64,000 nt of DNA from Mycoplasmatota bacterium (lineage in GTDB: Bacteria; Bacillota_I; Bacilli_A; Acholeplasmatales; Acholeplasmataceae): the NCBI GenBank assembly GCA_024650045.1, contig JANKMU010000001.1, positions 124,001 through 188,000 of the forward strand, read 5' to 3'. The notes under the pieces are model-generated. The model ran no database searches. It was not told the DNA's origin and saw only the letters and a program-made list of their open reading frames with translations. This document shows positions 17,264-25,635 of the stretch, piece by piece; position 1 is the stretch's first letter, and each line of letters starts with the position of its first letter. Both the position numbers and the translations under genes were made by a program.

Positions 17264-18532
17264 ATGGATTTAAACACCGGTTACCTAGAGAGAAGACATA
17301 AATATTTTAAAGATGTTAGTGAAAATGATTGGAATAATTGGAAGTGGCAAACTTCGCATAGGATTCGCACAGCTGCTGAATTAAAAAAATACATTAAGTT
17401 AACTCAAGAAGAGGAATCAACTATTGAAAAAGTTTTAGGGCATTTAAGAATGGCGATTACGCCATATTATTTGACTTTAATAGATCCAGATAATACAAAA
17501 TGTCCAATAAGATTACAAGCTATCCCTTTTGGAAGTGAATTAATAAGTGGTAAAAACGATTTATATGATCCATTAGCTGAAGATCATGATTCACCAGTCC
17601 CAGGACTTACACATCGTTATCCTGATCGAGTTTTGTTTTTGATTACTGATATGTGTAGCACATATTGTAGACACTGCACAAGACGTCGTTTTGCTGGTCA
17701 AAAAGATGCAGAGTTAAAAATAGAGCAAATTGATAAAGCAATTGAGTATATTAAAAACCATCCAGAAATTAATGATGTTTTGCTTTCTGGAGGTGATGCC
17801 TTCATGGCAAGTGATGAGCGTATTGAATATATCTTGAAAAAATTAAGAGAGATTAAGCATGTTGAAGTCATTCGTTTTGGAACAAGAACGCCTGTGGTAA
17901 TGCCACAACGTGTTACTGATCAATTGGTTGGTATCTTAAAAAAATATCACCCTATTTGGGTGAATGTACATTACAATCATCCAAATGAAATAACTTTAGA
18001 AAGTAAACAAGCTATTGATAAACTTGCAGATGCTGGAATACCAGTTGGTAATCAAAGTGTTTTACTTAGAGGTGTCAACGATTGTGTTCACGTCATGAGA
18101 AGGTTAGTTAAAGGATTAATTGCGATACGTGTAAGACCTTATTATATTTATCAGTGCGACTTATCAGTTGGCATAGAGCATTTTAGAACATCTGTTAGTA
18201 AAGGCATCGAAATTATTGAAGGACTTAGAGGACATATATCTGGATTTGCAGTTCCAACATTCGTTGTTGATGCACCAGGTGGTGGAGGAAAAATTCCTGT
18301 GATGCCTAATTACATTGTTTCACAAGGACCACACAGAGTTATTTTAAGAAACTTTGAAGGTGTTATTACAACATATAGTGAACCTGACCATTATGAATCC
18401 GAGTGTCAATGTGAAGACTGTAAACATAAAGAATTAGATGGAATCAGTGGTTTACTTAATGGAAATCGCATCTCATTAGAACCAGAAATATTAAAACGAA
18501 AAGAGCGGATCATACGTGATAAAAAGTATTGA
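17264..18532 (+). CDS. kamA: Lysine 2,3-aminomutase (radical SAM)
   Basis: It converts L-lysine to L-beta-lysine using a 4Fe-4S cluster, SAM and PLP. The cluster motif CSTYCRHC occupies Cys131, Cys135 and Cys138. The GGGGKIPVMPNY segment carries the PLP lysine. I prefer ATG 17264 (10 bases after AGGAG) over the GTG at 17255, giving 422 aa. Cysteines in CQCEDC near the C-terminus resemble the zinc-binding tail of clostridial KamA. It is followed by KamB-like, overlapping by 17 bases. Confidence 0.95.
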   Translation: MDLNTGYLERRHKYFKDVSENDWNNWKWQTSHRIRTAAELKKYIKLTQEEESTIEKVLGHLRMAITPYYLTLIDPDNTKCPIRLQAIPFGSELISGKNDLYDPLAEDHDSPVPGLTHRYPDRVLFLITDMCSTYCRHCTRRRFAGQKDAELKIEQIDKAIEYIKNHPEINDVLLSGGDAFMASDERIEYILKKLREIKHVEVIRFGTRTPVVMPQRVTDQLVGILKKYHPIWVNVHYNHPNEITLESKQAIDKLADAGIPVGNQSVLLRGVNDCVHVMRRLVKGLIAIRVRPYYIYQCDLSVGIEHFRTSVSKGIEIIEGLRGHISGFAVPTFVVDAPGGGGKIPVMPNYIVSQGPHRVILRNFEGVITTYSEPDHYESECQCEDCKHKELDGISGLLNGNRISLEPEILKRKERIIRDKKY

Positions 18533-19505
18533 TGATGTTCAAACTTTAGGCATTATAGGTTTAGCAAAAAATACTGGGAAAACTACTACATTAAACGCTA
18601 TGCTAAATGTTTATAACAAATACAAAATTGGTTTGACTAGTATTGGTCTAGATGGTGAAGATTTAGATCAGGTCAATTTTTTACCAAAGCCAAAAATCCA
18701 TGTGAAAAAAGGCATGATTGTTGCAACAGCATGTGCCTGCTTAGAAGCATCAGATATACCATTTAAAATATTGGAAAAAACAGAATTAATGACCTCCTTA
18801 GGAAAAGTTAAAATTATTGAAGTTTTAGAAGATGGAACTATGGTTATTGCTGGTCCAACGACAAATCGAGAATTACATTTTTTGATTGAACATATGAAAA
18901 AATATGTTGATAAAGTTTTTGTTGATGGAGCGTTCAACCGAATGACATTTGCAAATATTAAAAATATCGATGCAATCTGTTTGGCAACTGGAGCGTCAGT
19001 TAGTCAAAGTATGATACATACAATTGAGAAGACCAGAAGAATTGTAGAATCTTTTAATCTTGATAAAACAAAAGTTTTTGAAGAAGTTCCCAAGGAATCT
19101 TTAATTATAAAAACAGATAAGGAAAATTTCCATTTCTTTGATAAGAAGTTAACGACTTTGCATCATATTATTCAAAAGATCAACAATGATAACATTAATT
19201 ATGTTTACATTAAAGGTGCAATCACACAAAGAGTTATTGATTATCTGATTGAATACTCAATAAAGAATTTTGTTCTTATTTGTGATGATGCGACAAAATT
19301 ATTATTTTCTGATGTTTACTTTCAATATATAGAAAATCTCAATATTAAGATTGAGGTTATTCATCAATGCCCTTTAATATTTGTTACCATCAATCCATTT
19401 AGTCCAATTGGAAAACATTATGATGCTGATTTATTTTTATCCGAAATTAAGAAAGTCATTAAGGTTCCAATCTACAATGTCGAAAAGGAGTTTGACCATG
19501 TCTAA
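18516..19505 (+). CDS. kamB: KamB-like reactivase subunit of lysine 5,6-aminomutase
   Basis: This 329-aa protein has a P-loop GLAKNTGKTTT at residues 15-25 and AFNRMTF/CLATGASVS segments. It occupies the place of KamB in lysine-fermentation operons, between kamA and kamD. KamB is thought to help exchange damaged cobalamin on KamDE using ATP. Its usual MutS-like partner KamC is not present here or anywhere else in the window. Assignment rests on gene order and the P-loop; the biochemical role of the family is itself partly inferred. Confidence 0.75.
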   Translation: MIKSIDDVQTLGIIGLAKNTGKTTTLNAMLNVYNKYKIGLTSIGLDGEDLDQVNFLPKPKIHVKKGMIVATACACLEASDIPFKILEKTELMTSLGKVKIIEVLEDGTMVIAGPTTNRELHFLIEHMKKYVDKVFVDGAFNRMTFANIKNIDAICLATGASVSQSMIHTIEKTRRIVESFNLDKTKVFEEVPKESLIIKTDKENFHFFDKKLTTLHHIIQKINNDNINYVYIKGAITQRVIDYLIEYSIKNFVLICDDATKLLFSDVYFQYIENLNIKIEVIHQCPLIFVTINPFSPIGKHYDADLFLSEIKKVIKVPIYNVEKEFDHV

Positions 19506-21066
19506 ACTAAATTTAAATGTTAATAAAATTCATCAATGTAGAGAAGACGCAAAACAAATCTCAAACGACATACAAACCTATATTGACAAACATACAACCG
19601 TTTCTGTCGAAAGATCAGTACTAAGATTGTTAGGTATTGATGGTGTTAATGAATTCGATGTACCTCTTGTCAATGTTGTTGTTGATCATGTTGTTAAACA
19701 TGCCAATTTATCAAAAGGTATTTGCCATTATATGTCTTATGCTGTGCATGATACTGGCTATTCACCACAAGAGATTGCAGAAAAAATAGCATCTGAAGAA
19801 CTTAGTTTATCACAATATAAAGAAAACAAGAAAAGCGCATGTATAAGCGATTTAACACCGTTTATCAATAACACTTTAGTTCGAATCAATGAAATGACTA
19901 ATAAACGTAATGAGATGGTATCAGAATCAATATCAAAATCAACACCAAGTAAATATGTCATCGTTGCTACTGGTAATATATATGAAGATATTAAGCAAGC
20001 TGTTTCAGCTGCGAAAAAGGGTGCTGACATCATTGCAGTTATTCGAAGCACAGGGCAATCTCTTTTAGACTATGTTCCTTATGGTCCAACGATTGAAGGA
20101 TTTGGTGGAACCTATGCAACGCAAGAAAATTTTAAATTAATGCGTCAAGCTCTAGATGAAGTTTCGATAGAAGAAAATAGATATATCAAACTTGTCAATT
20201 ATGCATCAGGTTTATGTATGCCTGAAATCGTTGCAATGGGAGCAATCGAGAGATTGGATATGATGTTAAATGATTCTCTGTATGGCATTATTTTTAGAGA
20301 TATCAATATGAAAAGAACATTTATCGACCAATATTTTTCTAGAGTATTAAGTGCATATGCATCAATTATTATTAATACAGGTGAAGATAATTATTTAACA
20401 ACCTCTGATGCATTTGATCATGCACATACAGTTTTAGCTTCACAATTTATCAATGAGCAGTTTGCTAAAAAAGCATATATGAAAGAATCTTTAATGGGTT
20501 TAGGTCATGCTTATGAAATTGATCCTGAACTTGAAAACAGTTTTCTGTTCGAACTTGCGCAGGCAGAGATGTCAAGAGAAATATTTCCTAATGCTCCATT
20601 AAAATATATGCCACCGACAAAACATATGACTGGTGATATTTTTAAAGGTACTGTCCAAAATGCTTTATTCAATATCTCAGCAGTTACTTCTAAACAATCA
20701 ATCCATTTATTAGGTATGTTAACAGAAGCTATACACACACCATTTATTAGTGATCGTGCTTTAGCTTTAGATAATGCAGCATATATAGAAAAAGCTTTTA
20801 AAGATTTTGGTAATGAGATTACCTATAATCCAGATGGGATCATTATCAAAAGAGCAAACGATGTTTTAAATAAAGCTGTTGTTTTATTAGATGAAATAAA
20901 GCAAGATGGATTATTTAAAACACTTGAAAAGGGAAAGTTCGCAGATATTAAAAGGTTTGAAAATCAAGGTAAGGGATTAGATGGAGTTTTTCTCAAAGAT
21001 AAAGATTATCAAAACCCTTTATTTGATATGTTAATTAAATCATTAAAGGAGGAAAACGATGTCTAA
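19498..21066 (+). CDS. kamD: Lysine 5,6-aminomutase, alpha subunit
   Basis: This is the large TIM-barrel subunit of the B12- and PLP-dependent mutase that turns L-beta-lysine into 3,5-diaminohexanoate. The track start at 19381 lies inside kamB. I use ATG 19498 (MSKLNLNVNKIHQC) after AAAAGGAG, giving 522 aa, close to the usual 516. AVIRSTGQSLLDYVPYGPTIEG and GIIFRDINMKRTFIDQYFS are hallmark segments, shared in part with OraE. It overlaps kamE by 8 bases. Confidence 0.94.
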   Translation: MSKLNLNVNKIHQCREDAKQISNDIQTYIDKHTTVSVERSVLRLLGIDGVNEFDVPLVNVVVDHVVKHANLSKGICHYMSYAVHDTGYSPQEIAEKIASEELSLSQYKENKKSACISDLTPFINNTLVRINEMTNKRNEMVSESISKSTPSKYVIVATGNIYEDIKQAVSAAKKGADIIAVIRSTGQSLLDYVPYGPTIEGFGGTYATQENFKLMRQALDEVSIEENRYIKLVNYASGLCMPEIVAMGAIERLDMMLNDSLYGIIFRDINMKRTFIDQYFSRVLSAYASIIINTGEDNYLTTSDAFDHAHTVLASQFINEQFAKKAYMKESLMGLGHAYEIDPELENSFLFELAQAEMSREIFPNAPLKYMPPTKHMTGDIFKGTVQNALFNISAVTSKQSIHLLGMLTEAIHTPFISDRALALDNAAYIEKAFKDFGNEITYNPDGIIIKRANDVLNKAVVLLDEIKQDGLFKTLEKGKFADIKRFENQGKGLDGVFLKDKDYQNPLFDMLIKSLKEENDV

Positions 21067-21826
21067 AAAATCAGATTGGATTCGTCCTTATGGTGATACA
21101 TTAAATGATGGAAAAGTACAATTAAGTTTTACATTGCCGATTCCTTTAGATGCTATAGGTGAAGAAGCTGCAAAAAGATTTGCACTACAGATGGGAATCC
21201 ATAATCCTCAAATTGTACATGGTACATCTTTAGGAGATCAATTTAGCTTTTATATTGTATATGGAACAGCAGAGCACCAAATTGATGTTAGTACACTTAG
21301 TGTCGTTCAAGTTGAAGCAACTTCGATGACCAAAGAAGAAGTTGAAGTTTATATTGAACAAAACTTTAAAGAACCTCTCGTTTTTATTGGAGCATCAACA
21401 GGTACTGATGCACATACAGTTGGTATCGATGCGATTATGAATATGAAAGGCTATAATGGAAATTATGGTTTAGAAAGATATAAAGGTATTCAAGCGATTA
21501 ATTTAGGTGGCCAAGTTGATAATGAGACTTTACTTGAAAAAGCTATAGAACATAAAGCTGATGTTATTTTGATTAGTCAAACTGTAACTCAAAAAGATGT
21601 TCATATTCAAAATTTAACTCATTTTATTGAACTTTTAGAAGCAGAAAATGTTAGAGATCAATTTATTGTTATTATTGGAGGACCTAGAATTCATCACGGT
21701 TTGGCTAAAGAACTTGGATACGATGCAGGATTTGGATCTAAAAAATATGCATATGATGTTGCAAGTTTTGCTGTTCAAGCTTTGAAACAAAAGAAAAAGA
21801 AAACAAAAGAAATAGAGTTGGAGTAA
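21059..21826 (+). CDS. kamE: Lysine 5,6-aminomutase, beta subunit (B12-binding)
   Basis: The 255-aa subunit carries the cobalamin-binding Rossmann domain with the base-off motif DAHTVG (DxHxxG) near residue 121, where His replaces the lower axial ligand. The KamE subunit of this family also supplies the lysine that binds PLP. The later segments IQAINLGGQVDNETLLEKA and FIVIIGGPRIHHGLA complete the fold. RBS AAAGGAGG is strong. It acts with KamD. Confidence 0.94.
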   Translation: MSKKSDWIRPYGDTLNDGKVQLSFTLPIPLDAIGEEAAKRFALQMGIHNPQIVHGTSLGDQFSFYIVYGTAEHQIDVSTLSVVQVEATSMTKEEVEVYIEQNFKEPLVFIGASTGTDAHTVGIDAIMNMKGYNGNYGLERYKGIQAINLGGQVDNETLLEKAIEHKADVILISQTVTQKDVHIQNLTHFIELLEAENVRDQFIVIIGGPRIHHGLAKELGYDAGFGSKKYAYDVASFAVQALKQKKKKTKEIELE

Positions 21827-21886
21827 CCGATTGTGTTTATGGTAAAATAAAAGTAGTTAAATATTTATTATAAATAGGGAGATTCT

Positions 21887-22393
21887 ATGAAAATATACAC
21901 AAAAAGAGGAGATATGGGTCAAACTGACCTTCTGTCCAAAAGGGTGAGCAAGTCCGATTTACATATATCAGTCAATGGTGTTTTTGATGAAGTCATGGCA
22001 TTTCTATTGATGTCAAAACATCATATTTTAATGGATGAGGTTCACCATGATCTTGATCAAATACATGATCATATATTTTCAATTTGTCATGAAATAGCAT
22101 TGAATGACGAAAATAAATATATTACCAAAGAAGAACAGGTTAAATGGCTTGAATCGAGACTTGATTATTACGATAGTTATTTGAAACCATTAACTAAATT
22201 TATAAAACTTGATCAAACGAAAGCTGCATCATGGCTAAATGTTGTCAGAGTAACAGTCAGAAGAGCTGAAAGAGAACTTATATTATTGAATGAACAACAA
22301 ACTTTAAATACACAAACTTTATCCTACATTAATCGATTATCTGATTTTTTATTTACAATTGCTAGATATTTCGATGAAGTTCATAAAGTTTAA
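21887..22393 (+). CDS. ATP:cob(I)alamin adenosyltransferase (PduO type)
   Basis: It transfers the adenosyl group of ATP to cob(I)alamin, making the coenzyme used by KamDE and OraSE. The N-terminal KIYTKRGDMGQTDLL is the PduO/CobA2 ATP-binding signature, and VRVTVRRAERELILL plus LNRLSDFLFTIARY-like INRLSDFLFTIARYFDE are conserved. Length 168 aa is slightly short. It lies 60 bases after kamE. No terminator separates the two, and I found only weak promoter-like sequence, so it probably belongs to the lysine transcript. The EcfS-containing operon nearby would supply its substrate. Confidence 0.9.
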   Translation: MKIYTKRGDMGQTDLLSKRVSKSDLHISVNGVFDEVMAFLLMSKHHILMDEVHHDLDQIHDHIFSICHEIALNDENKYITKEEQVKWLESRLDYYDSYLKPLTKFIKLDQTKAASWLNVVRVTVRRAERELILLNEQQTLNTQTLSYINRLSDFLFTIARYFDEVHKV

Positions 22394-22405
22394 GGAGGAT
22401 TAATC

Positions 22406-23458
22406 ATGGAAAAAATTAAAGTTATTATTTGGGGATTTGGAGCAATGGGTAAAGGTATGGCAAAAATGCTTTTACTTAAAAAAGGTGTAGAGATTACTGG
22501 TGTTTGTGACTTGAATCCAGAATATATAGGTAAGAATTTTTTAGATATCGTTTCTATGAATGTCGATCATCCTGCGATTCATATTCAATCTGATATAGAT
22601 CTTTTACTTGATCAAACTAAAGCTGATGTGGTTTTACTTTGTACAGATAGTTTTGTTAAAGGAGCATTTGATAAAATTAAAAAAATTGTTTCACACAAAA
22701 TGAATTGCATTAGTACAGCAGAAGAAATGGCTTATCCATATGCAAATGAACCAGTTTTAGCTAAACAAATTGATCATTTGGCAAAAGCATTTGGTGTTAC
22801 AGTTTTAGGAACAGGTATCAATCCAGGATTTATTATGGACTTACTTGTTGTTGCATTAACTGGAACAATGGTTGATGTTGAACATATAGAAGCTAAAAGA
22901 GTAAACTCTCTAAGTCCTTTTGGACCTACGGTTATGCATGAACAAGGTGTTGGCATCACATTAAACGAATACCACAAGCGTATTATGGATAACGAATTAG
23001 CAGGACATGTTGGATTTAAGGAAAGTATTCATATGATTTCAGATGCTTTAGGAGTTAAACTGGATGATTTTCAACAGCAAATGAAACCAATTATTACTAA
23101 TGTTGATCGTAAGAGTACTTATGGAGAAGCAAAAGAGGGTTCATTAGCTGGTATTAACATGACAGGACAAGGTTTAGTTAATGGTAGTGTGTTTATTGAT
23201 ATGATTCATCCGCAACAAATTGAACCTGAAATGGAAGGTACTCAAACGGGAGATTATATTAATCTAAAAGGTATACCAAATATCAATATGGCAATTACAC
23301 CAGAAATAGATGGTGGTATTGGGACAATAGCAATGTGTGTTAATATGATTCCACATGTTATTAATGCTAGAACAGGTTTAAAAACAATGATAGATTTACC
23401 TGTGCCTCGTGCAATTTTAGGGGACATGAGGGATTTAATTGAACAAGATGATGAATAG
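22406..23458 (+). CDS. ord: 2,4-Diaminopentanoate dehydrogenase
   Basis: It oxidatively deaminates 2,4-diaminopentanoate to 2-amino-4-oxopentanoate with NAD(P), the step between ornithine aminomutase and AKP thiolase. The N-terminal dinucleotide fold WGFGAMGKGMAKML and the GTGINPGFIMDLL motif are visible in 350 aa. It is the last gene of the lysine-side transcript, ends inside a strong terminator and is thus separated from the other ornithine genes. In clostridia the gene usually sits with the other ornithine genes. Confidence 0.9.
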   Translation: MEKIKVIIWGFGAMGKGMAKMLLLKKGVEITGVCDLNPEYIGKNFLDIVSMNVDHPAIHIQSDIDLLLDQTKADVVLLCTDSFVKGAFDKIKKIVSHKMNCISTAEEMAYPYANEPVLAKQIDHLAKAFGVTVLGTGINPGFIMDLLVVALTGTMVDVEHIEAKRVNSLSPFGPTVMHEQGVGITLNEYHKRIMDNELAGHVGFKESIHMISDALGVKLDDFQQQMKPIITNVDRKSTYGEAKEGSLAGINMTGQGLVNGSVFIDMIHPQQIEPEMEGTQTGDYINLKGIPNINMAITPEIDGGIGTIAMCVNMIPHVINARTGLKTMIDLPVPRAILGDMRDLIEQDDE

Positions 23459-23486
23459 GAAATCTTTTTTAGATTTCCTTTTTTTA
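23458..23486 (+). terminator. Intrinsic terminator after ord
   Basis: GGAAATCT and AGATTTCC form a perfect 8-bp stem followed by TTTTTTTATC. It separates the lysine and ornithine transcription units. Confidence 0.85.
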
Positions 23487-23542
23487 TCTTTTTTTAAAAG
23501 ATACCCTATACATCAAGATAGAAAAATGATATCATATAAGTA

Positions 23543-23556
23543 AGTAAGCGCTTTCA
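23543..23556 (+). promoter_or_regulatory. cre-like site in front of the ornithine-arginine operon
   Basis: AGTAAGCGCTTTCA matches the cre consensus TGNAANCGNWNNCW at every conserved position except the first base. It lies just downstream of possible -10 sequences (TATCAT or TATAAG around 23529-23540) and 40 bases before ortA, a position suited to roadblock repression. A clear -35 box was not found. Confidence 0.55.
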
Positions 23557-23595
23557 GAAAATGGTTCTTTTTTTCTGCGTAAAAGGAGAGATATT

Positions 23596-23889
23596 GTGAT
23601 AGATAAAATGACATATGTACAAATCTATAAGTCGATTTTGTCGGAAGATAAAAGATCTTCAAATTTACCACATGATACCAAACGTGTTCCTTTAGAAATG
23701 AGAGTTAAAGGAAAGTTATTGGAACCAGCAGAAATTGGTGATGTTGTAAAAATTAAAACAATTACAGGTCGTGTTGAGACTGGCATATTAATTGTTGCTG
23801 AACCTCACTTTTCTCATAGTTTTGGACACCATGTTCAAGTCTTAAATGATGTTCGAGATATTATTTTGAAAGAAACGGAGGATCTATGA
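23596..23889 (+). CDS. ortA: 2-Amino-4-ketopentanoate thiolase, alpha subunit
   Basis: This small subunit (97 aa) of the AKP thiolase acts with OrtB to cleave 2-amino-4-ketopentanoate with CoA into acetyl-CoA and alanine. The start codon is GTG, seven bases after AAAAGGAG. VPLEMRVKGKLLEPAEIGDVVKI is typical of OrtA. It overlaps the start of ortB. This is the first gene of the eleven-kilobase ornithine-arginine operon. Confidence 0.9.
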   Translation: MIDKMTYVQIYKSILSEDKRSSNLPHDTKRVPLEMRVKGKLLEPAEIGDVVKIKTITGRVETGILIVAEPHFSHSFGHHVQVLNDVRDIILKETEDL

Positions 23890-25295
23890 TGGACCGTTCT
23901 TTTGATGCTGTAATGAATAGAAAACCAATCATTATGAAAAAAGCACTTCAGTTGGATTATGATCAATATGAAATTGAAGGTATTGGATTTGATTACGAAA
24001 AGATGATGTCAGATTCTGGATATACACTTGATGATGTTCAAAAGATTCAATTAGAAAACAGTGTAGGTAATACACCTTTAATTGAATTAAAGAGATTGAG
24101 TGCTTATGCTAGAAAATTTGCGAAAAAAGGATATGGAGCACGAATATTTGTTAAAGATGAAGCTACTAATTTAAGTGGATCTTTTAAAGCTAGACGTGCG
24201 GCAATGAGTATTCATCAAGCTAAAAAATTAGGATATAAAGGTGTGATTGCTGCTACAAGTGGTAATTATGGAGCTGCAGTTGCTGCACTGGCAGCAAGAG
24301 CAGGATTAAAATGTATTATTGTTCAAGAGTGTTTTGATTCAGAAGGTATTGGTCAACCTGAAATTATTGAAAAAGCAAGAGCCTGTGAAGCTTATGGTGC
24401 TGAAGTTGTTCAATTATCAGTTGGACCAGAACTATTTTATGAATTCTTATTATTACTTGAAGATACCGGATATTTTAATGCTTCTTTATATTCTCCTTAT
24501 GGCATTATGGGAATTGAAACATTAGGACAAGAAATAGCTTATGAGTCTATGAAAAGATTTAATAAATATCCTGAGGTGGTCATTTGCACAAATGCTGGTG
24601 GTGGTAATTTAACAGGGACTGCTCGCGGTTTGCAAAAGTCAGGCGCACTTAATACAAAGATTGTTGCTGCAAGTGTTGATCTAACAGGTCTTCATATGGC
24701 AAGTGACAAAGATTTTAATAAAAAATCATTTACCACTGGACATACTGGTTTTGGTATCCCATTTTCAACTTTCCCTGATCGTAGTGATGTACCACGCAGT
24801 GCGGCAAGACCACTTAGATATATGGATCAATACGTTTTAGTCAATCAAGGAAGTGTATTCTTTATAACTGAAGCGTTATCTATTCTTGAAGGTATGGAAA
24901 GAGGACCTGCAGGTAATATTAGTTTAGCTGCAGCATTTAGCATTGCACAAACATTACCCAAAGATCAAATCATTGTTGTACAAGAAACTGAATATACAGG
25001 AGCAGGCAAACACATGAATGCTCAAGTATCTTTTGCCTATGATCGCGGTGTAGAGGTTAAGATGGGAAATCCATTGGAGGAACAACCTGGTAAAAACCTT
25101 ATATTTCCAATAAGTGGAGCACTACTAAAGCATAAGGAAATACCATTGAAAAATTTATGGATATCTTATCTAAAACACTATAAAGATGAAGTGTTACTAG
25201 ATGATAAGGATTTGAAATATTTATCTGAAGAACTTCATACAACAAAAGAAAATATAAAATCAATAATGGAGGAAATAAATGAAACCAAGAAATGA
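23886..25295 (+). CDS. ortB: 2-Amino-4-ketopentanoate thiolase, beta subunit
   Basis: This PLP-dependent large subunit of AKP thiolase belongs to the threonine synthase/cysteine synthase fold family, not to the classical thiolases. The PLP lysine is in NLSGSFKARRAAMS near residue 100, and ATSGNYGAAVAALAARAGL and TNAGGGNLTG form the cofactor pocket. Length 469 aa is normal. Two adjacent ATG codons open the frame. It overlaps oraS by 17 bases. Confidence 0.93.
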   Translation: MMDRSFDAVMNRKPIIMKKALQLDYDQYEIEGIGFDYEKMMSDSGYTLDDVQKIQLENSVGNTPLIELKRLSAYARKFAKKGYGARIFVKDEATNLSGSFKARRAAMSIHQAKKLGYKGVIAATSGNYGAAVAALAARAGLKCIIVQECFDSEGIGQPEIIEKARACEAYGAEVVQLSVGPELFYEFLLLLEDTGYFNASLYSPYGIMGIETLGQEIAYESMKRFNKYPEVVICTNAGGGNLTGTARGLQKSGALNTKIVAASVDLTGLHMASDKDFNKKSFTTGHTGFGIPFSTFPDRSDVPRSAARPLRYMDQYVLVNQGSVFFITEALSILEGMERGPAGNISLAAAFSIAQTLPKDQIIVVQETEYTGAGKHMNAQVSFAYDRGVEVKMGNPLEEQPGKNLIFPISGALLKHKEIPLKNLWISYLKHYKDEVLLDDKDLKYLSEELHTTKENIKSIMEEINETKK

Positions 25296-25635
25296 CGATT
25301 TTAAAGATAGAAGAAAGCATTTAGAAAATTTGAATGATCATGAGTTAAGAGCATACTTCTATAAACTAACGAATCAAATGATAGATCCGCTTTTAGAACT
25401 GGCTTATGAATATACATCACCTGCAATAGAACGCAGTGTTTTAATGCGGATGGGTTTTTCTAGTCTTGAAGCAAAAAACATTACTGATAAGTTAATGGAG
25501 TATCAACTTTTAGAACATGGTGCTGGACACATTGTCTATCTTTATTCTATAAAAAACAAGACCTCAATTAGAGATGCAGGTTTTGCATTATTAGATGGGA
25601 AAAACGTTGAAAAAATGATGGAGGTATTTAAATGA
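25279..25635 (+). CDS. oraS: D-Ornithine 4,5-aminomutase, S subunit
   Basis: The 118-aa small subunit of the B12/PLP-dependent ornithine mutase is needed for correct assembly of the enzyme with OraE. The RRKHLENLNDHELRAYFYKL start and RSVLMRMGFSSLEAK segment are characteristic. RBS ATGGAGGAAA precedes the start. The stop overlaps oraE (4 bases). Confidence 0.92.
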   Translation: MKPRNDDFKDRRKHLENLNDHELRAYFYKLTNQMIDPLLELAYEYTSPAIERSVLMRMGFSSLEAKNITDKLMEYQLLEHGAGHIVYLYSIKNKTSIRDAGFALLDGKNVEKMMEVFK

